Shown here in pieces: positions 9,788 through 20,282 of a stretch of 64,000 bases of DNA. The position numbers were made by a program, and so were the translations under genes. The stretch is from Cichorium intybus. Its lineage: Eukaryota; Streptophyta; Magnoliopsida; Asterales; Asteraceae. The notes beneath the pieces are model-generated. The model was not told where the DNA came from, made no database searches, and worked only from the letters and a program-made list of their open reading frames with translations. Positions within the stretch are counted from its first letter, which is position 1, and every line of letters starts with the position of its first letter. The DNA is taken from assembly GCA_023525715.1 (NCBI GenBank), contig CM042012.1, positions 47,532,561 to 47,596,560 on the forward strand, given 5' to 3'.

Positions 9788-11210
9788 TTAGACATCTTTG
9801 ATAAAAATTAATATTAATCAATATTAAAAGATGTGTTTCAGATGTGTCAAGTTTAACTTTTCAGTTTCTTTTTATGAATTCTAAATACTTTATAGTTTTT
9901 TACAAAAGATTGTAAAATTCGTTTTTTACAAAAGATTTCAGTTTCTCATTTTACAAATTAACCAAAACAAATCCATTTTTTCTTCAAAATAATCTTGTAT
10001 ACATTATGTTTCCTAAATACATTCATAGATCCAGAGAAAAAAAGAGAAACAGAGAGCATATACATGTTTCCTAAATACATTCATGGATCCAGAGAAAAAA
10101 AGAGAAACAGAGAGCAGTAGAGGCATTGATCGATTTGCTTCTGGTTGTGGCCGGAGGTAACCAACAGCATACCGGCGGTTGCTAGAGGTGTCCCTCGGCT
10201 GACCGGAGGTGTGAGATAATGAGGCGGCGGCCCTCGGCTGTGCGCCGTCTGAGAGGAGATCTGACGGTTGCTAACGGTGGTTGTTGACGGTGTCCGACGG
10301 CCGGCTGTGAGACGTGGTTGTTGACGGTGTCCGACAGCCGGTGTTCGCCGATGATGGAGACAGTCGAGAGTGAGAGAGATGTGTGAGATCGACAGTGAGA
10401 GTGAGAGGGATCCGACTTGCCGGCTGTTAGACGTGGTTGCCGGCGTCGGCGGGGAGTGTGATGGCTGGCGTCGACAGTTAGGCTATGGAGAGTTTGAGAT
10501 CGGTGATAGTGAGAGCGAGAGAGGAATATACGTGGCCAGCTAGGGTTTTTTTATGTTATAAGATTAGGGTTAATTTATTTACTATTACATCCTTCTACTT
10601 TTATACCTTTTATTTTCACAAATTTTTATTTAGTCTCTTTAGTTATATTATTAGATTTAAGGTTTTTTTATTTAGCTAATCTTTAAATATAAATTATTCT
10701 TTTAGAATTTAAACGGTGGATGTAAAAAAAGATTTGTTATTTCATATTTGTAGATAAATAATAACAAATTAAATAATTATTATTATTTAATCATTAAACC
10801 TAGCTAGTAATTATTAAACAATTAAAAACCAAATAAGTAATCATTAAGCAATCAAGGAGTGTCTTTTTAGTAAAAATGGGTGTCTTTTTAGCCAATCTCG
10901 TATTTATCAACCCATAGTCTTTTTATAATTACCAAAAAGTAATAAAATATATTTTGATGGATTTTATTATTTTTTTATATTTAATTAGTCTTTCAAATTC
11001 TCCGTGCATCGCCTGCCGTTGTCTCTTAGCCGCCACTACCTTTTTCCTTTTGTTCCCGGCCACAATTGTTTTCGTGCAACAAAAACTAAATCAAAAAGAG
11101 ATAACAAATTAAATCTGAACCTGTAAGAAAAATTCAAACAAAACATATATATCTCTAAAGAAAGTTCTATATAAATCCAAACATCTAAAGTCTATCGAAG
11201 ATCTCATCTT
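9788..11210. repeat. Intergenic stretch with a 58-bp duplication and a GC-rich block
   Basis: 10006-10116 holds two tandem copies of a 58-bp unit (53 bp of it repeated with one mismatch, ATAGATCC versus ATGGATCC). From about 10130 to 10545 base composition shifts to GC-rich with repeated words such as 'gttgacggtgtccgac' (10276 and 10321) and 'gagagtgagag'. It resembles coding or leader sequence but no frame stays open. 10560-11210 is AT-rich with no feature. Confidence 0.55.
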
Positions 11211-11214
11211 AAGA

Positions 11215-11300
11215 TCATTAGGAGTACTCATCACATGATCACATGTGATGGACGCTACATCACTATCACATTGCTACAACACCATACTAGTAATATGCCT
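11215..11300. mobile_element. Decayed Harbinger end
   Basis: The segment 'taggagtactcatcacatg ... gtgatggacgctacatcactatcac' resembles the left terminus of the 5412-7270 element (gggagtacccatcac ... gtgatgggcgccacgtcatc). No partner end or target duplication was found, so it is a relic. Confidence 0.45.
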
Positions 11301-13199
11301 CATAAGGTCAATTTCAAACAAGAATTTTGAATTTATTTTTTAAAGACAAAAACATCAGAAGTCTCAACACTAACAAAATCTTTGCATACAAAGTAAATAG
11401 CGTTTAAAAGTGTACATGGGATAATCACAGTAGAGACCAATGTAATAATTTATGTCTAATGCTATCTCTCACTCAAATACTCTTTAGTCTTTAGTGTGAT
11501 GTTAGAAAACGAGCTTTCGAATATTAATAAGATTACTTTGATAATTCAAGGATCATGTACAACAAACACTTTCTAAAATCTAAGATTCCAACTCTATTGC
11601 ATGATGTATCACGAAATCAAATTTTGGGATAATCCAAAAACAAATTAATTTGGAATTACAGGCCTATTCCAAATTGAATACCATGCAATTTTGTGTTCGT
11701 CGGAGGCAAAGCATGCAGAGAAGATGAGCAGTTTTTGTTTCTGTCAATTTGTAACCACTGCAACGTTTTACAATGGATGCAAAATCATTGGGCTTGGGCT
11801 AGGAAAATTCGGTTGGACCCATTTTATCCGCTAAGGGCGATTCCCCGTGGAACCCCACCAAGGACGCTGCCTCTGAACCCCTGTGTTTCCGAGTCCTTGT
11901 TAATTATCCGAGTGTGCATTCCGTACCTTCAAACTCGGAGAATAGCTAAACAAAACTCAACTTGTCTTATATTATTCCTGACTCTACTAAAATGCATTTA
12001 TGACATTAAAGTCACCAACATGTGATAATCTTGACTTCTCACGGTCGCACTATTGAGCCTACTTCTTACCTGACTACATGTCAAAATAGTACATTTGATT
12101 GAGAATGTTACTGATTCGGACATGGGTTGGATATCTCAGAAATAATGTATAATCGAACTCAAATTTTATATATTAAAATAATTCATTTCTCGCAAAAAAA
12201 ATTTCTAGGGAAACAATTGCATATTAAAAACATAGAGTGAAATAAAAGTTCACACTCACAAAATGAATAGTGTGTATAAATGATGCAATGGATGATATAG
12301 ACTCTCTTGCCCCAAACCAAAGTCAGTTATGTCTAGAAATCTCTATGTCATTCATCTCTTAAAAGACTCATTAGGGTTTGATGGTTAAGTAAGCACGTAT
12401 CAAAGTTAGCACATGGCATACATAGATACCCAAAGGCTCACACATCACAAACTCGATAGCACATTGATGTTATAGGGTTTTGTTAGGCGAATGTTGTCGT
12501 AAATGTGATCATATTGTCTCGTTTGGCAATCTTAAAACAACACCACAAACTATTAGACAAACTTTGGGTGCTAGGAGATCGCTCTGTTCAATTAGTGTTT
12601 CTAGAAAACGAGCTTATAAATAATATTTCTTTAGCGAGAGAGAACTGTTTTACGCGTTAGATTGTGCATACCTTGATGTCTTACCTCCTGTCCTGTCTAT
12701 ATATCTTTCCATGGTTATTCTTCTTAATGAGCTTTGTGTTTGTACCTTTGGGCACCCAATGGTATCTTACGGACATTTGGTCGTCGTATCGTCATTAATA
12801 TTTGATTGTCTAAAGGTATCATTATTTTGGCCAGTTTGTATTATTATTAGTGAAAAACCACATACCAAATGGTATCTTACATGTTATATGTGTCTTATTG
12901 AATAAAAACACATACATTAAGTTTTGGATCGTTTAAAACCTCTCATTTTTTAAATCTCCTAATGATATTCTTCTTAGGAATTTTTGCAATAAGAGATCTA
13001 TAATAGATTGTGTTTTTATGACACTGCAAAATATATAGTATTGGGGGTTTTCATATCAATTGAAAAATAGGATGGTTTAAATAATGTAATACGGGGGATT
13101 TATGTATAAATAATAGGGGAGGCTTTACAGTCAAGAATATAAAAAAATAATATCATATAATATAGGGGCCTTTATCAATAAAATGTCTATTTCATAAAG
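11301..13199. other. Intergenic, nothing recognised
   Basis: About 1.9 kb of AT-rich sequence. ORFs at 11693-12025 and 12711-12905 have no family resemblance, no compositional signal and no neighbouring splice structure, and were not accepted. Confidence 0.55.
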
Positions 13200-13968
13200 T
13201 AGTTGTGAGGCATGTCATGGTGGATGAGTTAGAATGTTGGTAGAGCAAGAAGGAATATGAGAGGAAGATGGAGGTAATAGATATAAGGATGTTGACATAT
13301 ACTTGCAGTAGAAATTTGATGGACAGAATACCGAACACCGCTTTTAGATATTGTTGGATGTGCCACGAATTATAGAAAAATTAAGGGAAGGATGTTTAAG
13401 GATGTATGGAAATGTTCATAGGAGGCTACCATCACGATGACAGTTAGAGGATTAGAGTCGGTGATGGTTGATTGTAAGAGGTGGAAAGGACATCCTAGAA
13501 GGAAGCAGGTGCATAGTACGCAACGTGACATGGAGGAGCTAGCTCTTTTCAAAGACATGGTCTCATATAGGAACGAAAGGTGTAGGGAGTAAATATTAGG
13601 GTTGATGAGTAACCTAACCCCTTTATATGTTTTCGTCTTTGATGTTTATTGTTGTTATGGTCTTCCGGCTCTTGCTTGTATTCAATTTTATTCATGTTTT
13701 TACACTCATTGACTTGCTCACCCTTGTTTTGTTTTGTCTTATTTATAGGTTTCTTGACGCATACGTTTATTTATTTGTTCATATTTATATCTTACTGCTC
13801 ACTTGGACTTACTTCCCCTTGTTTGTCTCATCTGCATATACTGTTTTGTACATGTTGGAGGTCATCGATTTGACGCAATTATGCTTTTCTTGATAAATGC
13901 ATGACAACCGACATCTACCTCCCCCTACCCCATTCTAATGGGATTCTCGAGGACCATTGCCGCTGTTG
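13200..13968 (+). pseudogene. RTE-type LINE, 3' end of reverse transcriptase and tail
   Basis: On the + strand, broken frames at about 13255-13590 read like the C-terminal tail typical of plant RTE LINE reverse transcriptases (RMLTYTCSRNLMDRIPN, then pieces like KRWKGHPRRKQVHSTQRDMEE spread over two frames). Several stop codons interrupt it. It is followed by a T-rich 3' UTR (13600-13900) and the usual 'ctaccccattctaatgggat ... ccgctgttgtt' end. 5'-truncated, long dead. Confidence 0.7.
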
Positions 13969-14267
13969 TTCAATAAAATGTCTATAATAGGTTGTGTATT
14001 TTGACATTATGCTAGCTTATTTGGGGTTTAACGAGCTTTATTGTTATTCATTTGTAAATTAAAGTTACGTAATAAACTAATAATAATTAGATCATGTATA
14101 GAATAACATAAAAACTATACCTTGTATTTACATATAATATAAAAAATCCATTTGAAAATTCATTTCATTCCTCCAGCCAACTAAGCATGATTACAACTCA
14201 TTTCATTACGTTGCTTATTCCATTACCCCGTCCATTCCATTCCATCCAACAAAAATACTCAAACCAA
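13969..14267 (-). other. CAN-B 3' flank
   Basis: 14100-14267 matches the 3' flank of CAN-A (3435-3597), including 'accttgtatttacatataat' and the 'ccattcc' run, and probably contains the 3' UTR. Confidence 0.5.
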
Positions 14268-16166
14268 CTATCTATGTTCACGACGATTCCTCCTCCATTC
14301 CCATGGCATTTCTGGATTCGATGAAGCCCACAACCCAATTCTCTTAGCTCTAGCAACTTTCTCCCACTAATCAAACCAATTCCACCATTTAACAACACAA
14401 AAGAAGCCTAATGAAACACAATCTCACAACTAATTTTACCTTCTCGAATTCCGGCCTTTTGTCATATGCAGTGTAGTGCCATGCAAGTCCTTTCTTCAAC
14501 ATCAATTCCTACACATTCAACTTTCCCATATTAATTCCATTACATTTGTTACTACTATATAATCATACAATTTACCTGTACAAAAATGCCATTACAATAT
14601 ATATCCCCAACAAAACGCCCATATCGATCTTCATCAAATATCAAAATTTTCAAACACTTCCCATCAATTATCTTCACTAATTCGTCCTTCGCCTCTTTCC
14701 CATAAGGCATTGCACTTTCGGGTGCATCTATTCCCCTGTTTCCATTCACTCATATTACACCAAATAAAATAACTTAAATGAAAAAAATTTCAATATCGTG
14801 TTCAAATCTAATAAAAGTACCTTAGTCTAATTCGGTACTTGCGAGCTAGAATTTCTTCGTTATTGATATGTAACACCCTGTGTCATATAACACAATTCAT
14901 CAAAAAAAAAAAAAAAAGGTTAGTGTCAAAATTACAAAACTAGACATGAGCAATTACGTACCGATAGCCTGCATCTGTGATTTGCTTGTGCAATGCATCT
15001 GCTTTGGTGTAGTTCCTATGCTCACGTGCTTCATTGCGTTCAACAGCCGCCATCTGTACCTCTTCAGGGACACGTGATGACTCACGTGCATCTGAGGTAC
15101 TAACATACACTGTTACAGTATCCCCATCTGCTACTGCCCTTGCATCCACCTTTTTTAATCAAGTGAATTTGAAAAAGTATTAAGAAATCGAATTTTTTGG
15201 ATGTGTGTGTGTAGGTGTAGCAGGGAGTTATTCTTACGGGAAGAGTGTGTAACTCGAATTTGAGACCGTCGGCAAGTGGTGGAGCATCACCGGCAGTGAG
15301 TTCAGTTAGCGAGTGAGGAAGAGGGAGACCGTAGAATGATAATAAGCCCTTCAAGGAGAAATAAAATACACAAATTACTAGTGATTACATATGTCTAGAA
15401 GGGGCAATTTGGGAATTTTGCACCACCGTCAAGAAAAGGTTTCCGGTAGAGAAAGAACGAACCTCAATATCAGCTCTTTGATGTCGCTGTAGTGTACGCG
15501 TTACAAGCCTGGAAGCTTCTTCAGGTGTCTTTGGTGGAGGTTTTGATTCCCTCCATGCCTTTGATAGTTTCTTATACCTTCAATTTATACGTCAAAGTGT
15601 CAAATGCCAAGTAACAATGATATACATTTGACGCCATTTTCCCATTAGCTCCTAAAACTACAGTTGAGTTGTTATTTCGACAATTGTGTTTATTGATTTT
15701 GAAATTGAGTTCGAAGTAGAAAGTGAAGTGTAGAGGTAGTAATTGTTGGAAAATTTACCAATTGGACTGAGCTTTCTTGGATGAACTCACATGCTTACTC
15801 AGACCTTCCGGAACCTATAAATCAAACGATCGAATTGAGATTTTTTTTTAATTTCAATAAATTGACTCCAAATAAAGCTCAGATGGATTTGGTTCATAAG
15901 TTTTATAAACAATTTGCAGTGAATTATGGTGGAAAAGGGGTGATCTGATAGATCCTAGTTACAAATTGGGGGCCGAGAGTGAAGTGGGGTACCTGGGAGG
16001 TGATTTCAAAGTGATAGAGGTGTTGGGCAAGGGCGGAGACACCGACGGTGGATGAAGAAACGCCGTGGTGGCCAAGTTGTTGATCACCAGCACTGCCGTA
16101 TGCAGTGGTGGTGGTTGGTGGCTCGGCACAACATTGGCCATAGAGAAACCTCAATGCATTTCCCAT
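14268..16166 (-). CDS. CAN: Staphylococcal-like Ca2+-dependent nuclease, copy B (CAN-type)
   Basis: Nine exons: 15993-16166, 15760-15815, 15463-15577, 15238-15348, 14962-15149, 14821-14877, 14576-14735, 14440-14508, 14268-14366; 1029 nt, 342 aa. Exons 2-9 have exactly the lengths seen in copy A, and all introns are GT-AG. MGNALRFLYGQCC predicts Gly2 myristoylation and Cys palmitoylation. Active-site equivalents are Asp162 (DGDTVTVY), Arg232, Asp237 and Glu240 (IRLRGIDAPE) and Arg274 (DEDRYGR). This is the most canonical copy: it keeps DGDT and DRYGR, which have changed in A and C. Expected role: plasma-membrane-anchored Ca2+-dependent DNA/RNA endonuclease, a family linked to programmed cell death. 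I prefer the internal MGN start to an in-frame upstream ATG because it gives the lipidation motif and matches copies A and C. Introns are compact and element-free. Confidence 0.93.
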
Positions 16167-17168
16167 TCTTTTTAACAAGTGTTGGCCGTTTTCTTCTGCT
16201 ATCACGTTGGATATTTTCTGAGATAACGATAGAGAGAAAAAGATTCGATGCGAATGACTGTCTGCCACGTGTTGGTATATGATTGGCTGAGACCTTTTTT
16301 AATTTGTAATGGAGACGAGCTGATATTATTTTTAACTTTTAACATACTAAAAACTTTGACAATAATGTAAACTTTAATCCGTGTATTTGTTACAAAATGG
16401 ATATTCAGATCCTTAAACTTTCGGTTTTGTATAAATCGTTCTTATAAACATGTATTGTTGTAGGTTTAGTCTATGTTGTTTTGAACATTCATTAAAATGC
16501 AGTTGTTAGCTGCCTCACATGTCTTTTACGTGAAAACAGTTTTTTCACATCTCATCTTTCTCCTACTCTATTACAGTCATTACCAATTTAGAACCGTAAC
16601 TTCTGACAACTTTCTACCTTCCTTCTTTCTCTCTTCTCCCTTATTTTCTCTCGTTTTCGGAAGCTCGTGAAATTAGAACCCTAATTTCTTTCAGAATCTG
16701 ATGATCATCTTTAAATGAGCAAGAAATTAGAACCCTAATTTCTTTCAGAAGCTCATTATCATCTTAGAAGGCCACAAAATTAGAAACCTAATTTCATTTA
16801 GAAGCTCACAATCCTAATTAGAACCCTAATTTTCAAATAATCCAAGGTTAAAAAACGATTGTATTTGATTTCTTTCAAGGTATTTGTTCCATTTTGTTAT
16901 TCTTGCCACCGCCACAACTTACTTGTTGAGGGAATGTTCCTTCACATCGTCGATTATATCTGAGAGAGTGAGGGCTCTCCAACTGGGTCAGCCATCCTTG
17001 TTTAGGTTGAAGGGCGAAGGGCAAGCCCAAGCCTACATGGCGAAAAACAATGCGGACAGTAGGGCCGACAATCAATCTCCAGTCGAAAACCTCTTGGGCT
17101 GATGGGCAATCTGAAAAGAGTGAGTTGTATAGGCTGAAAAAGAGGGGAAATCCCACTTTTGCACCTTA
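16167..17168. promoter_or_regulatory. CAN-B upstream region with a G-box, then repeats
   Basis: A perfect G-box CACGTG at 16266-16271 lies about 100 bp upstream of the CAN-B start, in the block shared with CAN-A. From 16670 to 16830 the word 'attagaaccctaatttc' recurs four times at 45-75 bp spacing. 16875-17168 includes an unrecognised ORF that I do not support as a gene. Confidence 0.45.
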
Positions 17169-18419
17169 GGTGGCGTTTGGTTCGCAGAAAGTTTTTGAAG
17201 GAATTGGAATCTGTCAAGGAATTGGAATCTATCAGGAATTGGAATCCAATTCCATATTGTGTTTGGTTGGCAGGAAATGGAATTTGAATCCAATTCCATT
17301 TTCTGTTTGGTTTTCAGGAAATGGAATTGGAATCCATGTAAATGACAAATTTGCCCTTAATATTTTTTGCATAATATTTACTTTTTATATAACTTATTGC
17401 TAGTGGTGGATGGTAGCGGTGGATGGTAGCGGTGGGTGACGATGGGTGGTGGTGGTGGGTGATGGTGGGTGGTGGTGGTGGGTGATGGTAATGGGCAGTA
17501 GTGGTGGTGGTTGGTGACGGTGGTGGTGGTGGCGGTGTATGGCGGTGATGGTGAGTAGTGGTGCTGGTGGCAGTGGCAGTGGTAGTGGTGTGTGGTGGCG
17601 GTGGCGGTGGCGGTGGCGGTGGGTGACGGTGGTGGGTGATGGCGGTAGGTGGTGGTGGTGGGTGATGGTAACGGGCATTGGTGGTGGTAGGTTGTGGTGG
17701 TGGTGGTGGTGGGTGACGGTGGTTCGTGGTGGCGGTAGGTGGTGGTGGTGATGGATGATGTAATGGGCATTAGCGGTGGTGGCAGTGGTGATGGTGGTGG
17801 CTGTGGTAGTGGTGTGTGGTGGTGGTGGTGGTGGGTGATGGTAACGGGCATTGGTGGTGGTAGGTAGTGGTGGTGGTGGTGGGTGACGGTGGTTCGTGGT
17901 GGCGGTAGGTGGTGGTGGTGGTGATGGATGATGGTAATGGGCATTAGCGGTGGTGGGCAGTGGTGATGGTGGTGGCGGTGGTAGTGGTGGTTGGTGGTGG
18001 CGGTGGTGATGGTTGGTCACGTTGGTGGTGGTGGTAGATGGCGGTGGTGACGGTGGGTAGTGGTAGTGGTGGTGACGGTGGTGGTGGGTGGCGGTGGTGG
18101 TGGCGGCGACGGTGGGTGGTGGTGGCGACGGCGGTGGTTGGTGGCGGTGGTGGTGGTCGGTGCATGGTGGTGGTGGTGGTGGGTGAGGGTAGAGGGTTTC
18201 AATTTGTGAGGTAACAAAAGGGGTATAATTGTAATCTTGCACATTCCCTCTTCCAAGGGAATTAAATCCTTCCATTCACTGAAGGAATTCATTCCCTCCA
18301 TTTCAATGGAATTGGAATCCAATTCCTTCACACAAAGCTTGAACCAAACGCAGGAATTCGAAGGAATTGGATTCCAATTCCCTCGAATTCCCTCGAATTC
18401 CAACGAACCAAACGCCACC
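17169..18419. mobile_element. Tourist-like (Harbinger) MITE with a huge internal GGT repeat
   Basis: Ends GGTGGCGTTTGGTTCG and its inverted copy ending at 18419, flanked by TTA (17166-17168 and 18420-18422). Both arms (17169-17400 and about 18190-18419) are built from 'ggaattggaatc' words and are largely inverted relative to each other, as in Tourist MITEs. Between them lies about 790 bp of GGT/GGC-type repeat, making the element 1251 bp instead of a few hundred. Confidence 0.85.
17402..18190 (+). repeat. GGT/GGTGAT/GGC compound minisatellite
   Basis: Continuous G- and T-rich repeat of trinucleotide character on the + strand, with higher-order structure: a unit starting at 17661 is repeated, nearly exact, at 17834 (173-bp period), including the landmarks 'taacgggcattgg' and 'taatgggcattagcgg'. 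The opposite strand is open in several frames as His/Pro/Thr-rich ORFs, which are a by-product of the repeat. Confidence 0.93.
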
Positions 18420-19346
18420 TTAGTGTTGGGTCGAGGGCCACTTAGGCCCTCGTCAATTATTTTCTTGGTCCATTTTTGTTGTTAGGGTTTCCATCTCGAT
18501 TCGTATTTACGATTTTCCAAAAATATCATATAACAAAATATAAAGTATAATTACAATACTTTTGCTACTTTTAATGAAAAAAACAACAATAACAACAAAT
18601 CTAATTGCAGGCTTGAACAACACAGTCAAACAAACGTAAACTAATTTCGGGCTTGAACAACAAATTCTATCTTATTAAACAAACAACTTTGATCATAACA
18701 TTGCTTTCACATAGATGTGTAAAACTAATTCACTGAAATGTTATAAAACAATTATGTTGTTTTTTTTACTATTTCCAAGAATATGAAAACACATTCAAGA
18801 ACAATCGAAAAACAAAATATAAAGCAAATGTTCTAAAAGTAGTTCTGATGTCAGTATTAAGGATTGATGTAACTAATAATTTATAGATCAAGATTATTAA
18901 CGGAAGCAAAATTTGTATTGAAAATTTTTAATCTCCAAAATTCATGGATCTAATTAAAATAACTAGATCAATTAGATCAAAACCGTATGACAAATAGAAT
19001 GCTAGCTCAATGATGGAGACTCGAGAGTAGATAACTTCTCATGTTGATCCATATAGAGCAGTAATGAATAACTTCTAGACTTCCAACTGATTAACACAAT
19101 ATGCGTTTTCCCTTTTTTGTTTTGAAAATAACGCAACCATAAAAGAGGGGGGGGGGGGGGGTTGTGGCACTGGGATGTAAAGAGAAAACAATTTAGGGTT
19201 TTGATTGTATTCCTTTAGATGTAAAGCATAACCACTAAAAATCTAATTTTTATTATCCGATAAATGTGGCTTCTTAAAACCTTCATTACCAACGATAAAT
19301 GGGCTTCTTAAAACCTTCATAGAAACCTGGAAGTGTGTTATTTATA
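18420..19346. other. Intergenic with a G homopolymer
   Basis: 18423-18500 and 17100-17165 look like the two sides of the sequence disrupted by the MITE. A run of about 16 G is at 19146-19161. Otherwise AT-rich with nothing recognised. Confidence 0.55.
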
Positions 19347-19856
19347 TTAGGGATGGGCATTGGTCAGTTTTGGTTGTTGTTTGGCTAAACCGAATCCAAA
19401 TAGTAGAAGTCAGTTTTTGGTTTCAAAAACCAATATGGGTCAGTTTTTTAGTCTTTCAGACAGGGTTTGTGGGTTTTCGTTTTGAACCCGTGGGTTTGTG
19501 GGTTCATGTTTTCCAACTTTCAGGTTTGAAACCGTGAGTTTGTGGGTTTAAACTCACTGAAAGTATGCTGCTATAAAGTATAAACAGGGTTGTGGATTCA
19601 AACTCAGTGAAAGATGGGTTTAAAATCGTAGGTTTGTAGGTTCGAACACACTGAAAGTACGTTGCTATATGTATAAACGGGGTTATGGTTTCAAATCCAC
19701 TGGAATCGTAAGTTTATGGGTTCAAACCCACATGAGTTGGTTTCGATTTAAAACCATGGGTTTATGGGATCAAAACCAAACACAGTAGAAGTTGTTTTTT
19801 CCAAAAATTCAAACCCACTCCATAGGTTTTTCAGTTTCGGTTTTGCTCATCCCTAA
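19347..19856. mobile_element. MITE-like element with internal direct repeats
   Basis: Terminal inverted repeat TTAGGGATGGGCA at the left and TTAGGGATGAGCA from the right. Flanks are TTTATA (left) and TTTATG (right), a possible 5-bp duplication. Inside, blocks around 'gggtttgtgggttc(g/a)aac' and 'actcactgaaagta' recur about every 70-80 bp. The superfamily is not decided. Confidence 0.55.
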
Positions 19857-20064
19857 TTTATGTAATGGATTTTATATTCCACCACACCATTGTGTTCTTT
19901 CATCTAGTTTTAGATTGAATATTGGATAAGATGTATTCAATCCTTCCCCCTCCCCTTCTAAAGTTTTTCATACTAATCCAACCTAACACACTTGTAATCG
20001 ATAGAAAACTATACAAAAAACAGGTAAAAATTAAAGCAAATTGCGCTTATTGGTAAATACAAAC

Positions 20065-20282
20065 TATTACTAACAAAGTGAACGAACATAGCATATCCCC
20101 TAACAAAGTTTTAGAGAAAAGTGAACAAATGTAACATGTCCCCTAACAAAGTGACACGGACTATTACTAACAAAGCGAACAAGCATAACATATGCCACCT
20201 AAGACTAACAAACAGCAAAACATAGAGCCTAACAAAGTTTTACCTCCTAACAAAGTGAACAAACATAGCATAGCCCCAAACA
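20065..20282 (-). repeat. Degenerate tandem repeat overlapping the CAN-C 3' end
   Basis: Four to five imperfect copies of a unit around 'ctaacaaagtgaacaaacatagcat' spaced about 40-55 bp. The last codons of CAN-C (20167-20287) run through this array. Confidence 0.7.

Noticed and set aside
11693..12025. 110-codon ORF on the + strand
   Set aside because: No family motif, no homologous copy in the window, no splice or codon signal; compatible with chance in this composition.
13627..13893. 88-codon hydrophobic ORF on the + strand
   Set aside because: It lies in the T-rich 3' UTR of the RTE LINE; hydrophobicity follows from T-richness.
15924..16268. Longer N-terminus for CAN-B using an upstream in-frame ATG
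   Set aside because: It would hide the MGN myristoylation site that all three copies share at the internal start.
16875..17156. 93-codon ORF on the - strand and a 72-codon ORF opposite
   Set aside because: Both strands are open by chance and neither resembles a known family; they are cut off near the Tourist-like element.
17378..18418. Long His/Pro/Thr-rich ORFs on the - strand, up to 291 codons
   Set aside because: They are readings of the GGT minisatellite in several frames at once; composition follows the repeat and they cross a MITE boundary.
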